From Platerodrilus igneus (taxonomy: Eukaryota; Arthropoda; Insecta; Coleoptera; Lycidae): a stretch of DNA of 64,000 bases. How positions within the stretch are numbered: position 1 is the stretch's first letter; every line of letters begins with the position of its first letter. Shown one piece after another: positions 1 through 11,221 of the stretch. The notes under the pieces are model-generated. The model was not told where the DNA came from and made no database searches. It saw only the letters and a list, made by a program, of their open reading frames with translations. Position numbers and translations under genes: made by a program. The stretch lies in assembly GCA_036346225.1 (NCBI GenBank), contig JARFIW010000942.1, positions 3,183,001-3,247,000 on the forward strand, written 5' to 3'.

Positions 1-73
1 GACGCCCCCTTTGCTCGGCGCCTGCAGTAAACCACGACGCCTTCCGTAGTTTGCCGAAGATTTACGAACTGAT

Positions 74-190
74 CTAACCTGTATCGAAATTAATGGCTGT
101 GACAACGCCGCACGTTGGAGCGTCACTAAAAGAGTGCTGCGACAAGGCCCGTTTGGATGCGCTGCTAAAAGCGTGCTGTGATACAGATAC
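74..190 (-). repeat. Tandem LTR-end/PBS-like motif, locus A
   Basis: Read on the minus strand, two successive units each contain a CACAGCA- or GCAGCA-type string, a short spacer, and a degraded match to the primer-binding site complementary to the 3' end of tRNA-Lys (about 178-142 and 140-100; the second contains TGACGCTCCAACGTGCGGC). The canonical form of this PBS is TGGCGCCCAACGTGGGGC. The same arrangement recurs at 2245-2425 and 9006-9170. I read this as the 3' edge of an LTR plus duplicated leader sequence, with the LTR lying to the right. A short open frame here (259-74) is not convincing as a gene. Confidence 0.4.
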
Positions 191-789
191 AGCAAATTGT
201 AAAATTTGAAATTGTTGACTTACCTTCCTATCTAACTTTACTTTATCTGGCTTGTTCAACAGAAATGCTGGAATTTAAAAAAAGGAAATCAAATACCACA
301 ATATCACAAAGCATTTATACAGTATAAAATATTTTCACTCATACACAAACATATTGAACATTTACATTATCGTTTCCTTCAAACATAAACTTATTTACTT
401 AAAAATGTTTCTCATCTTATGTTGCTTACAATTTATAGAACTAAAATCTTTTCACTTATGGATAGTTTACCTGGTTTTGATTCCCACACTTGTAAGGTTT
501 GTTTGGCCAAAAAAAATCCTTGATAGATAAGACTATGTAACACGTTTTTGTTCTTGAGTAGTAAATGTTGTTTTCTACTTGCCTATGATTCAAAACTATA
601 GAGAAATACTTTTATTCTTTTCTAACTTTCCTTTTGTGACTGGGACAACAAAAATTTGAAATTTGCCTATTTCCAATAAGATAACGGTCAAATTTACGCG
701 CATCCGCTCACATATATAATAACAACAAAATATATATGGCAAAACTAAGATGTCTTTTGGTTACAATTATATAAAATTGACCACCTATC
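191..789. other. AT-rich stretch, no gene seen
   Basis: No conserved coding frame is visible. On the minus strand this would be the body of the LTR whose end may lie at locus A, but I cannot define its outer boundary. Confidence 0.3.
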
Positions 790-2056
790 ATTTAGAAGTG
801 TGTAATTTTTCGACATTTGCGATTACACTGCAAATCACTTTTGCGAATCGGCCCCCAAATGTAGTCTCCCATTCTGATTATACTGTCCCTGGTAGCGGCG
901 TTCAAAGTACATTGCATCTTAATGAAAGCATTCTCCTTGCTCCTCCGAATAAGCGTCCATGTTGTCCGTGAATTTATCAAGATGAACATCAAGCATGTGA
1001 ACTTTGAGAGACTTCTGCAACCCATTTTCCATAGTTTCTCACCAGATCCGCAACCAGCTTCACAAAGTTTTTGGCCTTGTGATTGTCCAAGAAACCCCGA
1101 GTAACTGCGACAAACCTTTTCCAAGCCGCTTTCTCCTTACGGTTGAGCTTCTTGAAGAAGTCGTCGCACTCCAGGATCTTCTTTATTTGTGGTCCAATGA
1201 AGACACCAGCTTTAACCTTTGCCTCAGAAAGGTAAGGGAATAAATGTTGAAGGTACTAGAAGGCTAGCGATTCCGTACATAAAGCTTTCACAAATTGTTT
1301 AATAGTGCAGCGGTGGCATCAGCACTTTCAGGGGTCTACTAGTGGTTCCCATTTTACGTTGTTTTTCCTTACAGAAAACTTTGCCCTCTGTAGGCAGTCG
1401 CGCTTGTTGTAGTGAGCATTGGTGTTTCTGCTGTCTCAAAGACAGAAGTAGCACGGAAACTTAGTGAAACCGGCTTGCAGACTCATTAGGAATGTCACCA
1501 TTTTAAAGTCGTCGATAACCTTCCAACAATATTCGTCATACTTCAAAACTTTCAGCAATGTTTTGGTGTTATTATAATCCTCCTTGAGGTAAACTGAGTG
1601 ACCCAATGGAAGGGACGGATATTTATTTCCGTTATGCAGCAGCACTGCTTTGAGACTCATTGAAGAGCTGTCAACTAAGAAGCGCCACTCATTTGGGTTA
1701 CCTGCGATTCCTATTTCCTCGAACAGACCAGTCACATCGTGGCAAGAGCAAAGCCCATCTTGATAGGTGAAGTAGCTAGAAAAAGTTTGGTGACGCTTTC
1801 TCTGATCTACGACTTGCACACTTTCATCCAACAAGTTCCACTGCTTGAGCAGACGTAAACGTTCTGCATTGGATTTAATGAGTCCAAGATCTGTGACCAA
1901 GTCGTTTATGTTTTTTTGGTTCGTGAAGTATGGGCGTCTCTCATCATCTACACATATGAAATCGTCGTCAAGTTCTTCAATGATTTCCTTACACACAGAC
2001 TCGCTTTTGTCGATTGAAAATGTCTGTTCTATTTGAGGAGGAGCAGGTACGGGCAG
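790..2056 (-). pseudogene. Decayed multicopy transposon-type protein
   Basis: The minus strand reads openly from about 2056 to 1436 and then continues with in-frame stops and at least one frameshift to about 790. Landmarks in order are FVxDSSxxSLKAVLLHNGN-like residues near 1690-1615, a region with G-x-TKFPCYFCL near 1460-1440, then IGPQIKKIL near 1195, and in another frame SEEQGECFH followed by a stop and ERRYQGQYNQN near 960-860. I recognise this order as a protein repeated many times in arthropod genomes and usually left uncharacterised. A transposase-like role is inference and I cannot name the superfamily. Breaks: stop after CYFCL, stops near 1345 and 1335, stop near 1258, a frameshift near 1010. 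It is not functional. It ends about 15 bp from the inverted repeat at 2071, so the two may be parts of one element. Confidence 0.6.
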
Positions 2057-2070
2057 CCGAGGGCTGTGTA

Positions 2071-2235
2071 GCGTCTTGTAAATAATTTAACTCCCTTATT
2101 TTTAATGAAACGAATGAATTTTTATGCTTCACGGTTTTATAATAAAGCGTATTATCTAATAAAATTCCTTATACACGGTGATTAAAATCATTTGATGTAA
2201 TTAATTAATTTTCTACCCTGGTCTAAATATGAGTA
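2071..2235 (+). repeat. Inverted repeat arm 1 (partner 6890-7047)
   Basis: This roughly 165-bp segment is the reverse complement of 6890-7047 at close to 90 percent identity by eye. Shared strings include CTACCCTGGTCTAAAT and TTATACACGGTG. The pair brackets 4.7 kb of AT-rich sequence. It could be the TIRs of a DNA transposon or two scattered copies of one repeat; no target duplication was identified. Confidence 0.6.
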
Positions 2236-2244
2236 TTTTATATT

Positions 2245-2425
2245 GCTGTGATCGCTCTAAAGAAATTCTCGCCCCACGGATTGGGCGTCATAAGCCCCAC
2301 CGTTGGACCGTCCATAAGATTGCTGTGGATCGTGGGGTCAGTCTCTGGATCTCCCTAAAATCTATTCAAATTCTAACGTTCGGCTGTCATAAGATTGCTG
2401 TGATCGGACTAATGAGTTTGACATC
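2245..2425 (-). repeat. Tandem LTR-end/PBS-like motif, locus B
   Basis: On the minus strand the string ATCACAGCAAT or ATCCACAGCAAT recurs three times, followed by degraded tRNA-Lys PBS matches, the best being TTATGACGCCCAATCCGTGG near 2300-2281. A candidate AATAAA polyadenylation signal lies upstream on the same strand near 2490. Inferred identity: the U5 end of an LTR lying to the right, followed by a leader that has been duplicated in tandem. A 98-codon plus-strand frame across this region is not supported as a gene. Confidence 0.45.
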
Positions 2426-2429
2426 GCCC

Positions 2430-4620
2430 GTGTCAACACTGATTTTCAAAGAAACAAAAAAAAATTATAAAAATATTCTTACCCGTTTATTCTGCTGCAG
2501 CAATCTTCAGCACTTCCCTGGCTAGCTCAGCTGTGCCTCTTCTCGGATACCTAAATTTACAATCATTCTTCCTTCCCACTCACACATCATTCAATAAAAG
2601 CACAAAATAATACAACAATCATACAATCTTTATTTACCGCTATTTACAAACAATTATTCACCAATATATACAGTTTGGTACACTAATTACGACTCAATAA
2701 GTGCTATTTTTGTGAAGTCCTTGTTTTAAAATTTTAATTTCAAACACATTTAATACAATCGAAGTAAATGGGCCCCAAATAATACCCTATATTTATTGCA
2801 CACTGGAGTATGGTGAGCTCATAATAGCCCAGTTTATTAATGTATGCCTTTTACCTTGCATAAAATTACTACAAAACAAATAAACTCATGTACCCTTAAC
2901 AATCCAATTTAAATTCTTAATGAAATTTAGTAAGTTTTACATACACATTTCTTTGAATATTTAAAATACCCTAATAATTGTCAAGTACATGTATCTTTTC
3001 CGATACGTTAATTAACCATAAATAACCATCAAAGTTCACTCACACATCACAAATAATTCCAACAGTTTATCAAATAACAGCAAATTCAAATGAGTTACCT
3101 GGAAAATGCTTAAAGTCCCATCTCCTTTGATGATGCTTTATCCTTTAGAACCTCTTGGCTTCGTGACTATGCGCTCTGATCCACCAGATATTTATAAATG
3201 ATAACCTCAGCATACGCCGAACTCCGTGCTACCAATTACCATACCATCCCAGCATCCAAATTCACGTATATCATACTTTTGTTTATTGCTTTATTAGCTT
3301 GTCATGGTATTAGTTAAACCTCAGTTAATTTAATTCACTTGACACTACACACGTTAATAACTACAAGGTCTCAACTTACCACGTTATAAGTGCTAATACT
3401 ATTTTTACTGAATTATACAAATTTTCAATACTCACAAGCCTCTACTATAACCTCGGTTGATTATTATACGTAGTCTAAAGCAATGAAAATACAAAGAGCC
3501 ACAAGAATACAAAGAGGACGCTGCTAATTTTCTTAAAGTATTTATACTATTCAAAATGCCACTTCTCGGGCCACTCTTCACGCGAAATACTTAATTAAAA
3601 ATAATACTTCTGCAAATTTTAATCTAACTGATTTAAAGCTCCCAGAAATTTACTTCATGGACACACAATTTAATCCGAAAAATCGCTTTCACCTGTTGCG
3701 TGTTTGTCCGTTGTAAAACTATCTATTTCAACCAATGATACAGTCCTGTGTCGTCATAAAACTCCGCCTGTAGTATTTTTATCCCTGTCTTATGCATATT
3801 AGATGTCGCGTTCCAACCCCACTTGAGTTATATAAAATCAATATTGCTAACCGCGTCGCCCGACTTCACGTGGATACTAACGTGCGTTTTAAAACCAATG
3901 CTTTTATATCCGTCTCTATCCATAGCATATTATTGATCGTGCATCTCCTCCTTTCTTTAAGAAACTTTGTTAGCTTGTTTATTCGAAGCAACTGACGGTT
4001 GGAAATATTTTCTTTGAAGCCCGCATTATTATGCATATAAATTCAACAAAGGTAACCGTCTCAAATATGCAGATGTTCTTAATTATTGACCGTATAAACA
4101 ACAAGTCTAGGAGCTTATGTTTCACGGTATTCGATACAATTGACGTTCTTGTCTGCTACCACGAACCCTTTTGCCTTTGGATTATTGATTTTCTATACCC
4201 TGGTGTGTTTCTTAATGCTATTACACGTTGAATTAAAATAAATTAAATTAATTATTTTTATTTATTTTTAAAATTGGTTTTCTTTATGAACCTATTACTT
4301 TTCAATCATTAATTATAAAAATACGTCAATACTTGTTCATTTTAATTAAATAAATGAAATAAATTTTGCGCGTAAATAAATTGTTTTTTTCTCTATACGG
4401 GGTGTTTGAAATAGCATTGCGTACCCCAAATTTAACCCTTTAAATCCATAACAATATATATACATATAAAAGTTTATATATATATATATATAATGCTGTG
4501 ATAAGTGGTTGTTTAAGAGTGTATTTTATAGCAATGGTCGTTTAGTAAACATAAATTACGATAGGAAGCAGAAAACTGCATTTATTTAGCAGAAAATTTA
4601 ATAATTCTTATATTATGTAA
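2430..4620. other. AT-rich non-coding stretch
   Basis: I see no conserved coding sequence. If locus B is an LTR end, part of this is LTR sequence on the minus strand. There is a short TA run near 4475-4492. Short open frames at 3792-3995 and 4031-4231 lack any recognisable motif. Confidence 0.35.
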
Positions 4621-4621
4621 A

Positions 4622-4801
4622 TAGTAAACATTTAACACCCTGTATATAGAGTATAAGTAGTTTTAAGCGACGCAAACAAACACATCTTACAACAATAGGA
4701 CGCATGGTTAGCATAGAAATGGGTAATTCATACATTTGGTAAATAACAAATATTTAACACCCGGTATATAGAGCTTGACCAATTTTAAGTAATGTAAACA
4801 A
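4622..4801 (+). repeat. Two-unit direct repeat with ACACCCTGTATATAG motif
   Basis: Units at about 4622-4680 and 4745-4801 share ATTTAACACCC-GTATATAGAG, then TTTTAAG and a GTAAACAA-like end. The spacing is about 120 bp. The function is unknown; it is probably a fragment of a dispersed repeat. Confidence 0.4.
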
Positions 4802-6258
4802 CGATATTTTTCAGTAGAAGCACGCGTATTTAGAAGTAAGCATAGTTCATGTAATTAAACACGCATTCAAAAGGATTCTAATTAGTTATGATATAATACG
4901 GAGATAAGAGATAAAACTTAACAAAGCCTTGTGTAAGTGCGTAGAAACAATTAACATTTTTGATAGTAAATGTAACTAAAGATGCGTAAATAAATAAACA
5001 TACACGAAAATCGAAGTTGATATTACATCATGTATTTTTGTATAATACGGAAAACGCGATTAATTACTCAAAACAACGCATGGCAGATAACGAAGCATCT
5101 GTAGCAAACAACCATTATCCGAAAAGTCAAGTATATTACATCAGAAAACTACTTCAAGTGTAGGAAATACAAAGACCTCATTGGTTAAGATAGCGACGGA
5201 CTTGATAGGGGCCCGGCCCACATCCAAGTGGGATCAGCCCATATATTAACAGCGAGCAATGATAACAAAGATCAGTTTTAACTCAACAAGGCCAAGCTGC
5301 AATACTTTGAACCTAAGAGTCACGCGTAATAATATTTTAATAGTGAAATTGTATAGTGACAGATAAGTGATACAAATATGAAGAATTCTGTTGCCGATTA
5401 ACGTGAGTAGAATTTTGGGTAATTTATGTAGACTAATAAGATGATAATAGGGATCCAAAGGGGTGCATAATCCTGATTCAAGTAAGATGTAATAATTTGA
5501 GGCTGATGACAATAATTTCGAAATTCGAGTGAGATATAATAAATCCGAGTATATGGATAATCTTAGTTAGTTGATAATATTTCAAATGTGTTCTGAATTG
5601 ATGTTGGTTGATAATGGATAGTATAATAATTTAAATGCATGGAAAATTCTAATTGATGGTATAATATTTTAAAGCGTCGATAATTTTGGTACAATTTTGA
5701 GTTGCGAGAATCAATAAAGAAGCACGAAGTAAGCAGAGCAGGTTAGTTCTTATTAGTTTTAAGACATTTTTTTCTATTTGAATTTGAATATTAAATTTGC
5801 TTAATTAATATAAAAGTGTAACAGAGTCAGCACCAACTTTGCTTACGTTAAAAGTACGTAATATTATAAAGGGGTTTAGAACGTTAAAGGCTTCTTTGAT
5901 AAAAGAGTAGTTTTTAGCGACTTTAGAATGATTGCAAAGCAGAAATATTTTGAGATAAATAAGACTTATGATATTGATTGATTGAAGAGTGTATTTTAAT
6001 AATTTTCAAAACCTGTACATAATATTTCTTTTCATTATATGGAATTAATTAACTTCATTTTATAATTCAAACAGATAGGTAATCATAAAGGGGTAAAAGA
6101 GAGAAAAATTGATCATCGTTGTGCACTCTGTGTAGAATAATAAAAGCTAGCCGTGGCAGAATAATAAGTAAAATTAGTGGGAGTGAAATTTGATTAGGGA
6201 AACACAGAGAGGTGGAGTTAAGTAAGAAAACGCCATTGACACCGAGTACGGCGTTATC
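4802..6258. other. AT-rich non-coding stretch, possible LTR-like segment
   Basis: No gene was recognised. A GC-richer block near 5205-5235 (GGGCCCGGCCCACATCC) is followed by CATATATTAAC, and an AATAAA lies near 5712. This loosely resembles promoter then polyadenylation signals of an LTR, but no boundaries could be placed. Confidence 0.2.
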
Positions 6259-6261
6259 ATA

Positions 6262-6264
6262 TTA

Positions 6265-6332
<68 letters not shown>
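6262..6332. repeat. (TA)n microsatellite
   Basis: A run of alternating T and A of about 70 bp directly abuts the hairpin element. A second TA run lies on its other side, as if the hairpin element had inserted into a TA tract. Confidence 0.95.
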
Positions 6333-6335
<3 letters not shown>

Positions 6336-6365
6336 CTTCAAGTTTTATTTGCTGATGAATATTAA

Positions 6366-6845
6366 TTTAAAATTATATAATTTATTGAGGATTGCAGCAA
6401 TTATGGAAGTCTACTCTTTATTCTATAACTCGAGCTTTCGAGAATTTATTTTTCTCTTCTTCAGGAGCAGCTAAATACATATAATGGTAAACAAATAAAT
6501 AAGTTTTGGAAGTTAGATACTTACAAATGCGAGGTTTGACTTAAAATAAAAATATTAATTATAAATTATAAAAAATTGGTTTTCAAATTTTGAAATTGAA
6601 ATTGAAATTGACATTTATACCTTCAAAATTTGAAAACCAATTTTTTATAATTTATAATTAATTATTTTATTTTAAGTCAAACCTCGCATTTGTAAGTATC
6701 TAACTTCCAAAACTTATTTATTTGTTTACCATTATATGTATTTAGTTGCTCCTGAAGAAGAGAAAAATAAATTCTTGAGAGCTCGAGTTATAGAATAAAG
6801 AGTAGACCTGCATAATTGCTGCAATCCTCAATAAATTATATAATT

Positions 6846-6849
<4 letters not shown>
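6366..6849. mobile_element. Foldback/hairpin element (MITE-like)
   Basis: Arms 6366-6594 and 6622-6849 are reverse complements of each other with only scattered mismatches, separated by a 27-bp loop containing ATTGAAATTGA repeats. The arms include GAGGATTGCAGCAATTATG at the outer side and GTCAAACCTCGCATTTGTAA further in. No protein is encoded. TA runs flank both ends, consistent with insertion at TA. A transcript would fold into a stem of about 228 bp, so small-RNA production is possible but inferred. Confidence 0.85.

Positions 6850-6883
<34 letters not shown>
6850..6883. repeat. (TA)n microsatellite
   Basis: Alternating T and A run between the hairpin element and inverted repeat arm 2. Confidence 0.9.
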
Positions 6884-6886
<3 letters not shown>

Positions 6887-6889
6887 CTC

Positions 6890-7047
6890 AAATTTAGACC
6901 AGGGTAGAAAATTAATTAACGACATCAAATAATTTTAAACACCGTGTATAAGGAATTTTATTAGATAATACGCGTTATTAAAACGTGGAGCATACAAATT
7001 TATTCGTTTCATTAAAAATAAGGGATTTAAATTATTCACTAGACGTT
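6890..7047 (-). repeat. Inverted repeat arm 2 (partner 2071-2235)
   Basis: Reverse-complement partner of 2071-2235. The similarity stops at the outer edge near AGACG, as it does at 2071. Confidence 0.6.
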
Positions 7048-7866
7048 TTCTATAAAAAGAAGCAGAATTAAAATGCCCAAATTGTATGTAATTTAATTGT
7101 TCCAAGCATTAAAACAAATAGAAATTACGTGCAAAATTTATATTAATTAATTCAAGTTCTAAGTAACGGGTATTAAACAAAGTGTACAAATAATAATTAA
7201 TATTTAATTTGTATTCACTAAAAATTAAAGGGTAGAAGTCGATGCCATTCATTATTATTTTAATTGGAGTTAATTGAACGATTATTAAGGTATAATATGC
7301 ACAAAAGCTTTTAAAAACCCAAAATATTCAAATCGTAGAAGTGTTATTTAAAGTATTACGATTGAACACCTGCGTATTTATAAATATCAAAGTTCTAATT
7401 AATTTGCTTGGATAAACATGCAGCTTCTAGGTATATTGGAAACGGTCGGATGTTTTAACGGGAAGGCTAGATACGGGGTTATTTTACTTACGAATCCACG
7501 TGGACTGAAATAACCGATAGTAAAGAGTATCGATTTGCACCAATAAGGCCAAGTTAGAAAAAGACAGATTCAATGCGCTAGGCAGAGACACGAATAATAA
7601 AAGGCGTGATTTGAGCAACGTCACTGGGTTTGCGATTGGGTGAAATAAGTTGCACATATGAGAGGTGAAAACACAACAATTTCGATACAAAATTAATTAG
7701 TTGTTGGCAGACGCGTTGCGTGTTGTGTGGAAAATTTCTGAGATTTTTAACTGGCGCGTGTGCAAATTTAATAGAATCGCTATGCCCGACTGTCGAAAGG
7801 GAACATAGTATGCGAAATTATGGAAATTGTCCGTTTGCGGGACAAAACCGACGTACGGGCGGGCTC
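7048..7866. other. AT-rich stretch, no gene seen
   Basis: No conserved protein. Open frames at 7484-7690 and 7697-7960 on the minus strand show no motif, and the latter reads through the minisatellite. Confidence 0.3.
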
Positions 7867-7867
7867 T

Positions 7868-8097
7868 TATATAAACCCGGACTTTAAACAGTTTCGCTCT
7901 CTTAGATTTTTGATTATTCGAAGCTTTAAACAGTGCTCTTAGATTTTCGATTTGATTCAATACTTTAAACAGTTTGCTCTTATATTTTGGTGATTATTGA
8001 ATACTTTAAAACAGTTTGCTCTTTACGTGCTACGATACAAGCTATTATGCATTAGTGCACTTAGAAAAGAAGATACAAGGTAATAAAGTCTAGTTAT
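7868..8097 (+). promoter_or_regulatory. TATA box plus polyadenylation signal, LTR-like
   Basis: TATATAA at 7868-7874 sits just upstream of a 41-bp tandem repeat, and AATAAA occurs at 8092-8097. A TATA box followed within about 220 bp by a polyadenylation signal is the U3-R-U5 layout of an LTR. The PBS-like repeats at 9006-9170 lie downstream on the same strand. The LTR ends could not be fixed, so this is tentative. Confidence 0.25.
7881..8020 (+). repeat. 41-bp minisatellite
   Basis: About 3.5 units start near 7881, 7922, 7962 and 8003. Each carries a CTTTAAACAGT-like core followed by GCTCTTAGATTTT and GATTATTCGAA-like ends. Confidence 0.75.
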
Positions 8098-8099
8098 AT

Positions 8100-9000
8100 T
8101 TGCGAGTATTACTGTACCAATTATCCAAATTTGTAACGATAAATGAATAAACAAAAGTAGGCAGTTTTGGGTATAGCGGGAAAGAAGTATGAATTTCAGT
8201 GCTATTTGTCGGGGGTGTTAATAATTAAATGATTAGTAAACGTGATTGGGTCCACAAAACAAGATTCAGATATACATAGATGAGTTCCTGAAAAGCCCTG
8301 AAACAATTTTAGATGAATGGTGGTGTAGAAAATTTTAAAAGCGTTCAGAATCAGAAGCCGTAAAGATAACCCAGCTGGAATGGTGTGATTAACAAAGGAC
8401 GATGTACATTGGAGCCACGAATGCATTAACCTTCAGGTAACTTATGCTTTGTTGTTCGATTTTTGATGTTTTGGTGTGTGTTGAATAACTTTATAATTTG
8501 TTTGCTAAAAAAATGGACAGTAGTGAATTTGTACAAACAACAAATTTTTAATTTTAAGGTGAAATTTTCTTGTTTAAGTAGAAAGGAGTATTTAGCAGTT
8601 TATGTTCTTGATTATGATGAAAATTTGGGCCTGTCTTTGAGCTCAATTAGACTAACCTGTTTGATTAACGTAAAGGGATGGGAGATGCTCCCTTTGTACT
8701 CAGACTCAGGTCTGCAAATATTGTTAAATTAATTAGTAGGCATCCTACAAGGACTTTAATTCTGGATGCAAATTAAAATGATGACAAATTTAATCTTGAA
8801 ATTTTATGATACTGAAATTTATGCTACAATTTAATTTTGAAATTTTAATGTATTATGAATATTGATGTAAATAGAGTTAACGTTGATGTTTGTGGTAGGA
8901 ATGTGTTTGTTTTTTTTTATGAATGAGGATGAAAGTTTTAACTAGGTGAGCAGCCGAGGAGGAACGAGTAAAAAGGCGACTATCTGAAGAGATTCAACAG
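8100..9000. other. AT-rich stretch, no gene seen
   Basis: Only short open frames (8202-8426 minus, 8463-8732 plus) without motifs. Possible LTR interior or leader. Confidence 0.3.
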
Positions 9001-9005
9001 GGCGA

Positions 9006-9166
9006 GAATCACAGCAAATCTTGGTGCCCAGTTCGAGAGGCTCGAATATTTTTTTTTACTCTGGTGAGGCTTTTTGTAGGAATCACAGCAACTATGACGG
9101 CCCAACGCAGGGGCTCGATTCGAAAACCGTAGTTCCCGAATTTTGGTGAGGCTTTTTGTAGGTTTC

Positions 9167-9170
<4 letters not shown>
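9006..9170 (+). repeat. Tandem LTR-end/PBS-like motif, locus C
   Basis: A repeat of about 78 bp begins at GAATCACAGCAA (9006 and 9079) and returns as TTTCACAACAA near 9164. Each full unit holds a tRNA-Lys PBS-like core (TTGGTGCCCAGTTCGAGAGG; TATGACGGCCCAACGCAGGG, followed by GCTCGA) and ends with TGGTGAGGCTTTTTGTAGG. The extension into GGGGCTCGA matches the complement of the tRNA-Lys T arm more fully than a minimal PBS does. Confidence 0.5.

Positions 9171-9172
<2 letters not shown>

Positions 9173-9213
<41 letters not shown>
9173..9213. repeat. (AT)n microsatellite
   Basis: Alternating A and T run of about 40 bp. It creates false open frames rich in Tyr-Ile on the minus strand. Confidence 0.95.
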
Positions 9214-9216
<3 letters not shown>

Positions 9217-9611
9217 TGAGTGTTGTATAAAGTGCAGCTTCTGAAGACACACGATTATCTCTCATTGCACTTTCTTTTAACAACTTTTTATAGAAAACAA
9301 TTTTCGTAGTTAGTCACACCGCCAACCGTAAGTGAGACTACGGAAAGAAGTTTCAAGCTTCTGTATTATGCTGGGCCCTATCTATAAAGGGATTTTACTA
9401 AAATAATTCCTTCAAATTCATTTTATTTATACTTCCTCAAGCTAATGTTTCTATCTATAGATTTATTATGTGCAAAAGAGTAATACAGTGCTTGCAATTC
9501 CTTTTTCTTTCCTAATTGCATTTTCCTTAACAGTGTTTGAAAGTTAACGTCATTGGCGTCAGAACTGGATGTTTAAGCAAAAATTTTTTAAAATTGTTAC
9601 GTTACTTCGAG

Positions 9612-9632
9612 GCAGCCACGTTGGCGCCAAGT
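9612..9632 (-). promoter_or_regulatory. tRNA-Lys primer-binding site next to LTR
   Basis: On the minus strand, TTGGCGCCAACGTGGCTGCC follows the LTR end by five bases. It differs from the canonical tRNA-Lys PBS by a missing C. The matching site beside the second LTR copy is at 55455-55475. Confidence 0.6.
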
Positions 9633-9635
9633 TTA

Positions 9636-11221
9636 TGCTACGTTGGCTCGTAGCCGTGCGTAACACCAAGAAAATCAAAGAAATGACCGGGCTCAATCGG
9701 AGATTATGGGGGGTTGTAGAAAGCAGACCAACATATAATGTACGCGGCTGTAAGGAGTTAGTAACAATACCTGCAATAAAAAAAATTAGAATAGTAAACC
9801 TGCAATAAAAAAAATTAGTGCTGCAAACCCGAAATAAAGAAAAAGCATGGCATGCTGATCGAGCATAGATTGTTCAGTACTTTGTAGAATGTAAAAAAAA
9901 CTGTTTAGATAATCTATATAATATAACAACGGTAAAAGCAATACAAAAAAATTTTTAGTACAAAGTGAGGTAATATTGGGGAGTAGCAGAAACGTTTTCT
10001 CACACACCAATTAAACATAAATCAGACAAAATGTTAACAAAAGATAAATAGATAAGACACAATTGATATGAGCAATCCAGTAGCATTGATTTTTTTTTGT
10101 TTCCTGTTCAAATATTCAAATTACTCAAACTAATTTGTTTTGTTTCTCTTTTTTCTTTTTTTTTTGTAACGCTTCCTTGCAATTGCAGTGTGGGATTCAC
10201 GATGTCCGGCACTAACGCAGCACTTCACCCTTGACTGGGAGGGTGTTGATGGAACTTATCACACGTTACCCTAATCACACCTACGTATTTCACTGATGTT
10301 AGCAGCAGACATTATCCCGCGACGGAACTATGTAGCATTGATAAATTTCTTGTTAATTCTATTTCCTGAGACAATAATTTCGAAATATTCTGTAGCACTA
10401 GTTTAATTTCAACTGGGACCAAATGTATATTATTTTTATAAACATCCAAAAAGAATAGTGAGAAACTTCAACCAATACCTTTGTAAACCGGTAATCGGTT
10501 ATATTTCGCAAATAACGAAATTTGCGCAAGCAATGATCTATTTTAGATACTTTGGGGTTGGAAAATTTAGAAACTACAGTATCAACTGTATTTGGATAAT
10601 CCAAAGTATGCACTACTCTGATAAAAAAAAGGACCGCGAAACTAGATCGCACACACAGTTTAAACATCAAAAGACAAAGCACAAAAAAAAAATCACAATG
10701 AGTAAAGCACGTGTATCACTAAAGTAAGTCCGTCAAATGTTCCGTAAAACACGTGCGTCGACCTAACACGTTCGCCTATCAACCATACTACTTCAATCAG
10801 AATTAGCACTACACTTACTACAGTTAATATACAACTTTTATTTCACAAGAAAAACAACTAAAATCGTGTCGTGCTTGTTCATGAACAATTCGAAAATTCA
10901 TACCGCATTAAATTCTCACTATTTTCAAAGCAAAAAGGAAACAGTATTTTTAACGTAATTACTATATAGGAACAAAGAACAAAACACAACTACTCATCTG
11001 TTTATTCAACTCGTTGCTATTACAACCTCTTATCGTCTCTTATCTAGACTTGTATATCCACATAAGGAACAAAATTTATATGCACGGCAAGACAAGAACG
11101 ATGCAATCCACTCATTATAATACGACGCATTCGCCTAAGGAGTTAATAAATATAAAATATAGAAATAGTAGTTACCGAAATGTATTTAGTAATTGGGAAA
11201 AAGCGTAAAATGTTAAGCTAT
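9636..11221 (-). mobile_element. Long LTR fragment (copy 1)
   Basis: About 1.59 kb is the reverse complement of 53511-55450 with many small indels. It ends on the minus strand at CGAGCCAACGTAGCA, five bases before a tRNA-Lys PBS. Shared landmarks with copy 2 include TAATCTCCGATTGAGCCCGG, the block near 10200 (GTTGATGGAA, TCACACCTACGTATTTCA) and the block near 11080 (GGCAAGACAAGAACGATG). Copy 2 carries an extra 105-bp tandem repeat that is absent here. Only LTR and PBS remain; no gag or pol follows on the minus strand below 9600. Whether the parent is a gypsy or BEL element cannot be decided. Confidence 0.65.

Noticed and set aside
7697..7960. 87-codon minus-strand frame
   Set aside because: It overlaps a TATA-like box and the 41-bp minisatellite and shows no motif.
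8980..9283. Frames with long Tyr-Ile runs
   Set aside because: Produced by the AT microsatellite.
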